From: Malus domestica
Lineage: Eukaryota > Streptophyta > Magnoliopsida > Rosales > Rosaceae
Assembly: GCF_042453785.1 (NCBI RefSeq)
Contig: NC_091673.1
Coordinates: 2,921,501-2,985,500 of the forward strand
DNA length: 64,000 nt
Direction of reading: 5' to 3'
Position numbers and translations under genes: made by a program. This document shows, piece after piece, positions 12,246 through 23,299 of the stretch. Numbering within the stretch: the stretch's first letter is position 1; every line of letters begins with the position of its first letter. The notes below the pieces were generated by a model. It searched no databases. It saw nothing but the letters and a program-made list of their open reading frames with translations, and had not been told where the DNA came from.

Positions 12246-13383
12246 TTAGTTAAAATGATTTCTGAAATTGACATAACTTATTACTTGGGTCATTGAGATT
12301 TGAAATCAATAGTAGTGATTTCTGAATTTGCCCTTCGTCATGGTATAAAATATCGATGATATCGGAAATATCGGCAATCCAAAAACATGAAAATTTCGAT
12401 AGAAATATCAGGATATTATCGATATCGATAAAAATTGAATAAAAACCACGGAAATTGTAAAAAAAATTGGAAATTTTTATTGAAACTTTGGATAATGTTT
12501 ATTTAGTCAATTATCTATTAGTTTATAAAAAAAATTAGAAGGAAATGCATTACATGATAGATTTAACTGATTTAAGTTGATTATACAGCGAGCTGGCAAA
12601 TATTGTGAGTGTAGAAAATATGTAGTAATTAATGAAAAAAAGATTAAACACACCATTCATTTATATATAATGATTTACTACAATATTTTACACTTTATAC
12701 ATTGCATGGTTAGATACATAAGTGATTTAGTACCACATAAAGTTCTTATGAGGTTCAAAATTTTCATTATCTTCATCATCTCTATGTGTAGAGTAAGTTT
12801 ATTGTGAAGAGTATTCATCAAATGATAAATCCCCAAAATAGTTTTGCATGTAAATGTTAACATACCACTCATAAAAATATAAATATTTTAGCATATTATC
12901 ACTAAAACATAAGTGATATATGGTGGTTACAATGTTGGAGGAGTAAAATGGGAGGGGTTCAAATCCCCTTTGTGTTTTTTTCCCTCCCTTTTTCCCCATT
13001 TTTTCTTTTTTTTTTCCTTCCTTTACATCAATATTTTCGATATTTTAGCGATATTACACCCATATTTTGACAAAATATTGCTGAAGTGTGAGCGAAATTA
13101 TCGACATCGATATTTTCCGATATTATCGTCGATATTGTCGATATTTGTACGATATGTACATGGATATATTCCGAAATATTTAATAAACAATTGGCCAAAA
13201 TGATTTGACAAAATTCAAGCTATTTTTGTCATTTTATCCTTATTTAATGGAGATTTTTCCTAGAAAGACTAAGATGATTGATGGTGGACAAATACATGCA
13301 CTAGTTCTATTAATTTTTAGTCTCAATGACTAAATTGAGGAGTTATGTCAATCTCATGAACAATTTTGGTCAAAAAGCCTCAA
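12246..13383. repeat. AAAATGG-family inverted-repeat element, copy B, split by an insertion
   Basis: The left half (about 12246-12345) and the right half (about 13170-13383) align to the intact copies at 4237 and 31096. For example, ggccaaaatgatttgacaaa and cttatttaatggagattttt on the right match copy C at 31273 and 31319. The halves are separated by about 820 bases of unrelated sequence. So the element was in place before the insertion. Confidence 0.75.
12346..13169. mobile_element. Nested insert with ATCGATA-rich ends
   Basis: Both ends are dense in ATATCG and TCGATA motifs (12348-12430 and 13030-13150), in roughly inverted orientation. The centre is AT-rich with a pyrimidine run at 12970-13020. 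Near 12925-12975 there is a tRNA-like B-box stretch, GGGTTCAAATCCCC-like. I cannot name the family, and no clear target duplication is visible. A short fragment with the same motifs occurs near 30720-30760. Confidence 0.55.
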
Positions 13384-15858
13384 TTATTTGATGTGTTTGA
13401 GGGGCACCTCTCCAATAAACTTGTTTGAGTTTTGATTGTACAACAAATACATTTCTCTATACAATGTTATTTATTTTCGTACTTGTTTGGTGTTGATTGC
13501 AAACTGCGTATCTAAGGGGTCACTTGTTGATATTCACTTAGCACGAAAAATGCTGAATCCCACTAATTATTAATGGTTAACAGGTGACTAATTTGCTAAG
13601 CGATTAGGTCACCGCTCATTAGATTGCCACATTAGTGTGTTTGTACGTCATTTCCTATCAAATCCAGACATTAAACATATGCAGCATATATATCCAAAGC
13701 CGACACAAAAAAGTTAAAAGCGTGCGTCACATGTATTCACTTTTCTGTGCCATTTTAGATCTTTCGGGGCCTCAGGCTAATTAGATCATTGAGGCCATAG
13801 ATATTTATATTATCTTATCGGAATAATCACTTGCTTGCTCCCACCAAAGCTCTCTGCTTACTCGTCTTAATCTTTCTTGTTATCTTTAATCATCATCACA
13901 AAGTATTCCCTAATTGGTTTTGAAGTTTCTAGCTCTCTCAATGGTCCCTCCCTAATCACCATTTGCATATAAAATTACATGGTTTATCTCTTAGGCGGTA
14001 GCAGCCTTGATCACCATGCCTATCCTTTTCACATTTAGAACATTTAATTAATATATATGCTCCTTAATTAATCCATTTAAGACATTGTTCAGGTGCTTTG
14101 CTTTTCTCACCTTTTTATTAATAAAGTAATTATAGCTGAGGTAAAGAATATACACTTTTCCGTCGACCATGTGTCACACCCTTATCGTACATTAGCCAGA
14201 CTAATATTTGATTAATCCGAAATAACAAATATATAGTGGAGGTAGTGACGAGGAACCTCAGTTCACATGTCATGAAATCCCAATCTAGTTAGTGCTTAAG
14301 TGACATTGATATCCAAAGTTAAATGAAAGTATGTATTTATCTTTTTCTCATATAATTATAAATCGAATAAGTATGAGTAACTTTCTGAGAAGTTCTTGTG
14401 TTGCATCCCTCTTCTTTTGCCAACAAGGATTTTCGCTAGACCAAGGTTAATGTTTGAGTCCAGCTGCTGATGACAATCCTTCTTGATTAGCGATCTGTAA
14501 AAATCAACAAAGAAGCTAAAACTCTCTAAGTAAGTCATACAAAAAGACTTGCAATATTTATGTCATAACCTTGAGATGGGATAGCCTGCTCTTTCCAAAA
14601 CTTTTGGTAACCTAAATATAAAATGAACAAAAGTTTTTGTGATATGTATATTGATGTTTATATATTTGTCGGCAGTTTCTGACCCATTATTAGGGCATTT
14701 TTCAGTTGGTGGTGGTGACTGAAGATCACTACGCCACCTCATACTCTGTCAACACATTTGCAACAAGTTCCACGTCAAATTAACTTTACAAAGATAGAAA
14801 ATTAAATTTTACACGTTCCTGGTGACGAAAAAAATATATGGGAATCTTTGATATGGATGCTTGAAGATAAAAAGATTGAAGGGATATATATAAGTACAAA
14901 TTAGTTGATTAAATGGCCAATAATTGGAAACCAACATACAATATGCGACAAAGATAAGCTTAATTATATATATAACACCCACAAGCTTGACTTTAATTTT
15001 AATTTTTACGAACTTTATGTTTTCAATTGTGATCATGTCATATTGTGCGGCCTAAAAAATAGAAAAGGGAAAGAAAAAAGTCACTACGTCGAGGAATTTG
15101 GTGATGTTCGTTTTGATAGGTTGGGAGAGGATAAAAGGATTTGTGTCATCAAGTTTTCTTTAGGCCATGGAAAAAGATTCATGTCATCCATTAGCTTAGT
15201 AGACAAATAGCACATTTGGGGTAAAAAATATAGGGCCTTCCCCACACGTCGCCTTATTAAGTGACCTCTTAGAATTTCAGTGTACAAATGAAATTATTAA
15301 CGAGTCAGATTATATACTACGCAACAAGACATGTTACAATAATTATGTAGATTAAGTCTGTAGAATGTTGGATCTCTAACTTCATCGGCCAAGTGCAACC
15401 GTTAATCGGCTCCAAAAATCTCGTGGCCGACGTTCTTCATCGCGAAGGCAAGTATATTTTGGATTTTCCGTACTTAACCCAAAAAATAAACGCTTGTTGA
15501 TAAGAGGACAGGGACATCATGCACGTCGATGCTAATGAAAGCACTAGGGTTTAATGAAAGAGTGGCATGGCATCCAATTCAAGCAACTCTATCTTTAATT
15601 GTGATCATAATCCAAGACTCTCTGAAGATAATGCATAATTAATCAAGGTGAAAATTGAGATTAGGGTTTCAGGGTTGCTGACTGTGCACGGGATATATAA
15701 GATACATTATTAAACACGGTTTGCCAGTTGGCACTTGCCACTTGCCACATACTTGGTGAAGGTGGGACCACTGGTCCCAAAAAACAGGTGTACAAAACCT
15801 CTATTTTATGTTTGCAATTTGCACTAGTTGTGTGGGAAAATAACAGTGTTATCATGAA

Positions 15859-16035
15859 CAATAGGACTTGGCTGCTGAACATTTCAGCATGAGGTTCTGC
15901 TTACACCTAATTTTGGGTGGACACATGATTGGACATGTGATTTTGATTAAAAAATCAAAACTTGAACACGTATTCACCTGAAATTGAGTGTAAGTAGGAC
16001 CTCCTGTTGAAATGTTCAGCAGCGAAGTAACGTAC
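15859..16035. repeat. Mutator-like MITE with CTTGGCTGCTGAA ends, copy 2
   Basis: The 177 bp element is flanked by perfect 9-base duplications TATCATGAA at 15850-15858 and 16036-16044. The inverted ends share GCTGCTGAACATTTCA and continue for more than 30 bases. It belongs with the copy at 11706-11824. Confidence 0.9.
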
Positions 16036-16613
16036 TATCATGAAAGTGAATATTTTCTCAAAACAAACACATAATTTATGGGAACAACATGGGAAATTTG
16101 GTTTTAAATATTATTTTTGGCCACGTCAACAACACGCATTATTTGGTTTGCCAATTGTTTGTTTCTTATCCTCCAACTTGTTCTCTACTCCCTGTTCACA
16201 CGCAATCACCACTCCACCAACAAATACAAGATATAATTTAACGGAGTGAAATCATAAGATCCTTGACCGTTGCCTGATATTTCACCGACGTCGACGTGGA
16301 CAATGACCCACCTTTTCAGGTTAAAACCAGGTGATGCTTATTATTGCTTAAACTGTTGAATTAAGTTGGGTAATTTAAGGGTAATGTTTCATAAAATAAC
16401 ATGCGTGATAATTAGTCGGCTGTAATTCTGTAAACCCTAGCATTTGCATGGAAAAGTTCAACATTCGAAGTGGATTTGAAAATTCAACTTCTCCGGTTGA
16501 GGGTTAATAAGAGAGAGAGATTCAATAGCATAACTATCTATATTAGTGATAAATTAAACAAAGCAACACATCAGTCCAACCTGATAAAAATTGAACACGG
16601 TTAGTAACTCTTA

Positions 16614-16975
16614 GGGCTAGTTTGGGTATAATTACCTTGTTTTTTTGTTTTTAAAGATTTATGTTGTGTTGTGAGAATAAATAGTTGTGAGAAAAAAGAA
16701 AAAAAAAACAAGTACGTATTTGGTAAACTATAGTGCTAAAGTGATTTTAGCAAAAAAGATGAGGTGGGATTGTCAATATGAATGTTTTATTAATCTGCCT
16801 CCAATGAAAAGCTTTTTTGAGAAACATGTGTAAAACTGCTTCTGCTTTCTGATGTTTTGAATCCATGATTTTGAAAAGAAAAAAAACAATTATATTCACT
16901 TACCAAACACAATTAAAGCCTCAATTTGTTTAAGAAGCTGCTTTTAAAAAAAAGTATGCAACCCCAAATCAGCCA
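16614..16975. repeat. Tourist/Harbinger-like MITE
   Basis: The left end GGGCTAGTTTGGG and the right end, read on the other strand as TGGCTGATTTGGGG, form short inverted repeats. The flanking trinucleotide TTA occurs on both sides (16611-16613 and 16976-16978), as PIF/Harbinger elements duplicate. The interior has no open frame. Confidence 0.6.
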
Positions 16976-17489
16976 TTAGTGTCATAACCAAAAATCTTCG
17001 AGCTACTCTTATCTTTTGTGTAACCGCTCTTAATTTCTTAAGCCATAAATTTTTTAATCAATCTTCTGATAAATCTTTTTACATGTTCAAAATTTAACTT
17101 TTTAGGAACTAAGAGTTAATTGACAAAACAACTAATATCTTGAATCAAGTCTGAAGTCCACCGAAAACCCTAGTGAGAAAAATTGAACTTGGTCAAAGAA
17201 AACTTTTGAATTATTTTAATGTTCTAGAGCGTGGAAGATTCTATATTACTATTGAAGTAAACTAAACCCCAACGACAAGTAGGCAGCAGCAACATTGTTT
17301 CTATTGAGCTTTGCTCGAGCCACTAGGCTCTAAAGTAGTAGTAGGGTCTGTGACTATAAGCTGCTTTTGTTGACCAAAACAAAAGCAATACCGCTATTGG
17401 GTCATTGGGGCTGGTCCCACTCTGTCCTAGTCCCTGTGTGCCACATAACTCTTCCCATTGGTTGAGACTTTGATTCACACAAAGTCTTC

Positions 17490-17640
17490 CTTAATCTATA
17501 TAGTGGGTGAGAAGATAAAGAAACATTATTAGGGTTAGGGCTTCCCTCTCCTATGTATTCACATTTAACACTAGCTAGCAACAAAAGAAAAACTCAAGCT
17601 GCCCAAATTTTAGGGTTTATAAAGATTCGTATGTTGGATC
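17490..17640 (+). promoter_or_regulatory. Promoter-like stretch, gene unknown
   Basis: A TATATAGTGGG match at about 17497 is followed by a purine-rich and then CTAGCTAGCAACAAAAG-like leader, in a region otherwise lacking such order. No open frame of note follows. If it is used, the transcript is probably non-coding. This rests on appearance alone. Confidence 0.2.
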
Positions 17641-19369
17641 ACGTGATTATGCAGTCGTGCACATAGAAAGAAGTTTTACTTACTTATTAATGGTATTTGT
17701 AAAACAGTATGCAATATGATGAACATAAGTTTTTCTTCATTATATAAATGTAAGCATGTATGATTAATTTAGAATTTTACTAGCATAACATGCCTGGTGT
17801 ACGAATGGAAGTTTCCCTCCCTAGCGACGTTACAAGAATTACAAAGGGGTCAGTCAGTAGTGTCTAAAACACTGTAGAAAGCTCATCTAATTCAGAATAT
17901 TATGCCTTCTAGATGGATCGTCGACCTGAAGTGTTTGACTCGCAAATTGCATCAATGTGGTCTTCTCTGATTGATCAACTGAGTTTGGACGATGTATAAG
18001 CTTTTAGATTTTTTTCTCCATGCTTTACTGTCCACTCTCAAATTCTCAATCATTGTTTGTATTTTTCCTTTCAGATTCTCCTTTGAGTGGGAATAGTGCT
18101 ACTTGTTTGCTTCATCTTATATGGTTTACTTTGACGTGATTGATTCATGTTCCACATCCAAGCCTGAAAAAGTGAAAATCACTATTAATTTGGGCACAAT
18201 CGTCATATATTTCGCTCATCACATTCACACACAATGAGCAAAACAAGATAATGAGCTAGGATAAATCTCCGATTATATGTAAGAATAATGAAACTTTGGT
18301 ATTCTTACCGTTCTTAATCACCAACTAATTCCTTTTAAAAAATCACCAACTAATTATACTGAATCACGTGCATGAACTCCTTATAATGCTAATGCCAATG
18401 CTATGCTTCAAACACCAAACCCTAGTGGGTCCATGAATATTGCATCTTATACACACACATAAATAAATATATATATATATATGCATATATAATATATGAG
18501 GTTGTTTATGTTGCCGACATGGCACGCATAAAATTTGAACGCCACATAGTCAAATTAGACTTTTCCTGTTGTGGGTGTCCACCATCACCAAAATAATACG
18601 ACCCAATTAGCAACAGATTAATATCAGCAAATAGTTTAGCCTCAATCTTCAAATATTGAGATTGATTGCGACTGTGTTTTGTTTTCTAATGTTGCAGATA
18701 AGTATTTACCTTTCTCCCTCCATTCCACGTCATCCCCCATGCCACTACCTTCCAAGTTATTTATATTCACAATATTTTTCTTGTCTGATTAAATATTTTG
18801 TTTTATTAATTGTTTTTATATTACACACACTTGCCGGAATTATGTGGGTGAGATGACTGAGATCATGCAGTGATAAATTAATTAAGAAAAATAATCAGCT
18901 GAGGGCGTTGTGGGTGAGTTGGCAATACCACATTAGTACATTACACAACACGAGGTCAACCAGGTCAACAGGGTTCTAAATTAGTTTGGACTAATCCGCA
19001 CTTAGAGGAAGACTAATCACGGTTTGAATTGGAAGTTCCGCTATGTGCTGGTAATTGATAATTATATATACGAAAATATTCTTAATTTATATGTAATTAG
19101 GAGAAGTCAACAAGTTTAATGGTTTTGATTAATCTGAAAACCGGAGAAAGGGAGGGTTATGCCGTTATGGGTTGTCTCAAGGGTTAACCAGTTGGGTGGT
19201 GACTGGTTTAGGTTTCAACTTTCATCATAAAGAGTGGTGACTAGGTTTCAACTTTTTCATCATAAAGGCAAAATACCATACCTTATGATGGTTTACAGAG
19301 TTTTTGGGCATTATACACTCAAAAGTCAGTTTTATTTGGTCAATGTCTGCTTATAGGATCTTAACCATT

Positions 19370-19545
19370 AAGAGCTTATTTTGAACTGTTTTTAAAATGA
19401 TTAAAAACGTTTTGAGTTCCGACTTCCGAGAACATTTAAAGTGTTTTTTCAAGATTTACTTGTCATTTTATTAAGGATTGGTCCAAAAATATTTCCACCA
19501 AAAATGATTTTAGCTATTCTAAAAATACTTCTAAACAAGCGCTTA
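19370..19545. repeat. Inverted-repeat MITE remnant
   Basis: The left end AGAGCTTATTTTGAACTGTT matches the reverse complement of the right end near 19500-19545 (gctattctaaaaatacttct and following bases), with many mismatches. A similar but more disrupted arrangement is at 46930-47275. Confidence 0.45.
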
Positions 19546-20610
19546 ATTAGTATTAAAATCTAATTTCACCACGCAACTTAATTAGACTCCACGAAAACGA
19601 TCTTGCAGGCGAGTGAGATATATATGCATCAAATTAAGGGTTCGCCATGAAGGCATCAAAAGGTTAACATCCATTACAACATGCCTAAGTGGTATTAGTT
19701 ATACATGCATAGTTTCATAATTAAGGGTTTACTTTGATTTTTAAATCAACATAGATTTAAAATCTAATTAGTTAATAATCCATATAGTCAGAAGTCCAAT
19801 TTTTTTCCCAAGACTCTGTCTGATCAAGAGTAGCGGTTGGACGTGGAAATTTCACTCAAAAATACGAAAAAAAAGCACCAACAAACAAATATAATAGATA
19901 TTTGTGAAGCCTTTAGTTTAATCTATACGTATCAAAGTCTTTGCACATTTGTTGTTAAAAGAAATGTCAACTAGGGAAGAAGCGTTTTCTGAATGTGTCA
20001 TTTGCTGGTGTCTAAAGTCAAAATCTTCAAATGCTGCTCGATCGTTGTTGGGACTTTGTAAACCATACATTTTGTTAGGTTAAATACTGGCACACTCTTT
20101 CAACCAAACCTGGCCCAGTTGGATCATTTGCAAAGTCCTCATCTTGACAAAGTCCAAAAGCTGCAACTTGCATGCAAAACGTTAATTAAGATATGTGAAC
20201 TGCACAATACCCAGTTGCTTGGTAGAGAAATTAGGGTTTGTGGACCAAAAGAGATGAAGGCATTAGGGTTTTCCATGTTAATCCGTGTGCCTAAACCGGA
20301 AAAAAATACATTGGTTCTTTACATATAAAGAGTCTTTTTTTTTTTCCAGACAAATAACTGTTTAATTAAATGTATGCCGCATACAAGAACTTTTAAAATT
20401 AAGATTATAACGAGTTACATGTAAATAGTCAAATAATGATTTTAAGAGTCAGCTGGTACCGATTTTGCTTAACCATCACAACAATCCATCTAGATTAACC
20501 CTAACTAAAGTCATTAAATCTAATATAGTATGTTTATGATTCCAATTAGAGATTTGGCAATTGCAACAATGGATCTGGATTTTATCCCTCTCATTAATTT
20601 TCTCCTCCTA

Positions 20611-20920
20611 TTCTATTTAAACGCTCAAGATTAAATCATATCGTCATCTTATTTTACTTTCTTTGTAAAGAAAGAAATTAAGAAGAAGAAGAAACTGAGA
20701 GAGTAGTCAAGAGGAAAGCGAGAAAGAGAGGAAAGAGAATCCAACTTCTTTGAAGACGTACGTGACTATGCATCAGTCCAAGAAACAAAGACCCACGACT
20801 CCAGAGTCACTGCTGAAAGAGGGTACAAGTGGGCTGCATGCCCATGACGTGGATGTCTGTTGCCTAAACATAGTTAATTATCTGCATGCATTACGTTTAA
20901 ACAAATTGTTTAACACTTAA
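20611..20920 (+). other. Candidate small transcription unit with a 50-codon frame
   Basis: A TATA-like TTCTATTTAAACG lies at about 20612. A GA-rich stretch resembling a leader follows (20660-20750), then an ATG at 20768 opening 50 codons to a stop at 20918-20920. The peptide begins MHQSKKQRPTTPESLLKEG and ends LNKLFNT. I do not recognise it, it has no signal peptide, and such a frame can occur by chance. It could equally be a non-coding RNA. Confidence 0.2.
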
Positions 20921-20983
20921 TCCCATCTCATTCAAACTTCAAAGTCACAATAATCCATCAGGAGCTTATTAAAGTAACTTTAA

Positions 20984-21131
20984 GGGGTGTGCTATCCATA
21001 CACCTCATTTTACTTCTCACACATCCCTTAATAATTTATGTCCGTTTATCTTCTTCAATTCATCTAATCCAACGGCCGAAAATTAAAATCGTGTGTAAGA
21101 AGTAAAATATGGTGTGTGGATATCACACCCC
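20984..21131. repeat. hAT-like MITE with GGGGTGTG ends, copy 1
   Basis: The 148 bp element is bounded by perfect 8-base duplications AACTTTAA at 20976-20983 and 21132-21139. Its inverted ends are GGGGTGTGCTATCCATACAC on the left and GGGGTGTGATATCCACACAC on the other strand at the right. The second copy at 45693-45840 has the same length. Confidence 0.92.
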
Positions 21132-21885
21132 AACTTTAATTATTTGACAATTTGTCACAACAAGTCATGTTTGTGAAAGCATGAGAGATTCCCTTGCTCG
21201 AATGAGCTGTAGAGGTGAGGATCATCCGATCATGTGGTGTTTATAATATTAATACGGTCCTTGTTTCACAGCGGCCGGGTTTCACTGGTTCAAAACGTGA
21301 TTATGATTTGCTTAATTTTGTACTAATTAATTATGACTTTTGCATAATTGTCAAAGTGGCAGCTAATGTTACACTTTGGGAAGTGAACTCACGTTCAGAA
21401 TTCCATTTACTATGCACATTGCTTTGCATGTAAATTTATTAGGAATACCAACTTTTAAAATTAAATTTTGTAAACTATGCATCGCGATTGTTAATGATTT
21501 TATTACTTTAAATGTTAATTAACATGTTTATTTTTTTGTTGGTGGTACTGACACATTATGTAGTTTACATATTTAGTGTAAAAAATTAGTCTGTTTAACA
21601 TTACTCATATTAACGAAAACCTGTGACTTTTTATATTATAAAATTTTGTAAAGACAAAAGATGATTACCCTTCATTATATACGGGTTGACATCTACCTGC
21701 CATGCATTTTGTTGGCTTGTAGTTTCCTTTCTTCTTTTTTTTTTCAATTTCTAGTTATTATTTTTTGATATTTTCTACCAAACAGAGGTGAAAATTCTAT
21801 CACGTTAAGTAACAATTAATTATATGAACAAAGAAAAAGAGAATCATTTCTTTCTTTCCTTATCCTAATAAATAAAGAAAAAAAG

Positions 21886-22440
21886 CTAATCTCTTTCTTT
21901 TTTTGTTTGAAAAAGGAGATAAATGCTAATAGCCCAAACAATGGGATATCCCTGGCCGATACTTACGAACAAAATTAACTGAACAAGATTATCAAAGTAA
22001 AAATAGCCTAAATCTAAATCCAAACTATATGCCGCTAAATTATCCGTTACAAAATTATTTTCTCTGTAGACATACCAAAGTTCGCATTGCCAAGATCTTG
22101 AAATCAACTTTCAACAGGCCGAAATAAGGGACCCAAATAATGATTATTGCTAGCAGCTTGCAACAACCAATGAATTGTGAGTAAAGTCTAATTCCACCAG
22201 TAATTTATCAATTCGTAATCTCTATGCCAATTGTAAGCCTAGATAAAATCCTCATAGCTCATTAGTGAGAATCTTACTTACGCCCAAATTGATGCAAAAA
22301 CCGAGAAATCAATTTACCATCAAAATCTCTTGAAACATCACCTGTTCCACTCCAAATGAATTATTAGTTCTCTTATTGTAACCACATTACATCAAGCCTG
22401 AACTAACATGAAGGGGAGCTTTCCCAATGGAGCAGAATCA
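21886..22440 (-). pseudogene. LINE remnant, C-terminal RNase H domain
   Basis: On the minus strand 21886-22107 encodes ISRSWQCELWYVYRENNFVTDNLAAY, followed by SLDLDLGYFYFD. This is the hallmark C-terminus of the RNase H domain carried by plant LINEs (W..E..HVYRE.N..AD.LA). Further upstream the same strand has weaker RNase H-like sequence that is interrupted by stops and frame changes up to about 22440. The reverse transcriptase is not visible. This is a short, old 3' fragment and is not functional. Confidence 0.6.
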
Positions 22441-23299
22441 ATTATATGCGGTTTATCAATCTTTAATTTTTGAATTGATGGTGCTCGGGGCAAAATTCTT
22501 ATTCAACCCGTCAAGTTGATCACGAATAATAACTAGTAATTTCTCTGTCAAGCTAATCTCTTAATTTCTCATGATTAGGCACATAAGAGAACTTTTCCAG
22601 TCATTGATTGGAACAACAGTTTAACAATAGTAGATGCCGCTTCTTCAATTTTCTTTTGATTTATTCAATCCAAATATTAAAAAAAAAAAAAAACACAGGA
22701 GCATATTGCAAGAAAAAGAACATTGAATGCAAGAAATCACACATCCTTGCGTTACGCAGTTCCGCAAATTGTAGAAAATCGTACTCTTAAAAATAGGAAG
22801 AGCAAATAACTTTAGGGTTTCTCTCAATTCTGCTTCATAACGAACAAGCAACCCAGAAACTTAAATTAGCATCTTATCTATCAAAATCCTCTACAATAAA
22901 AGTACACATTTCTGCAGGGAAACACTAATCTGACTAAAAATCAGTTACATATAATTTGGGGAAAGAATTGGAAGAGACACCAGTTTCAACTATAAATATA
23001 AACACGTAAATTTCGGTATAATGGCTCCGGACTTACGCACTTCTTTTGGCAATCAAAATTTCCGATAGGTTGTACAGCAGACCAGCTTCGGGAGGACCTC
23101 GTGCCTGAAAAAATTGTTCCAACATATGCAATAACCAAACCATGAAGCCAACTTGTGAAGCGGTTGGGGCGCTGTCCAAATCAGAATTGAAATTTTTGTA
23201 ATTTTGTACAAACAGAATCACGTTCCCCATCGTATGTCCTCTTAGTGAGTGAAATGTTAACACTGCTACATTCCTCTTAGAGAAAACTCTGCGTCGCCG

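Larger units (their letters stand above)
9720..23299. other. 13.6 kb gene-poor region upstream of RAV
   Basis: No protein gene is recognisable across this interval. It holds the RAV upstream region, five delimitable small transposons (10294, 11706, 15859, 16614, 20984), a split inverted-repeat element (12246-13383), a further inverted-repeat remnant (about 19370-19545) and a LINE remnant (21886-22440). Two places have a promoter-like look: 17490-17640 and 20610-20770. The last few hundred bases before 23299 are probably the 3' UTR of the receptor-like gene. Confidence 0.6.

Noticed and set aside
15661-15882. A minus-strand frame starting with a signal-peptide-like MFSSQVLLFMITLLF
   Set aside because: The hydrophobic start is within the end of the MITE at 15859 and its flank; there is no domain or plausible promoter.
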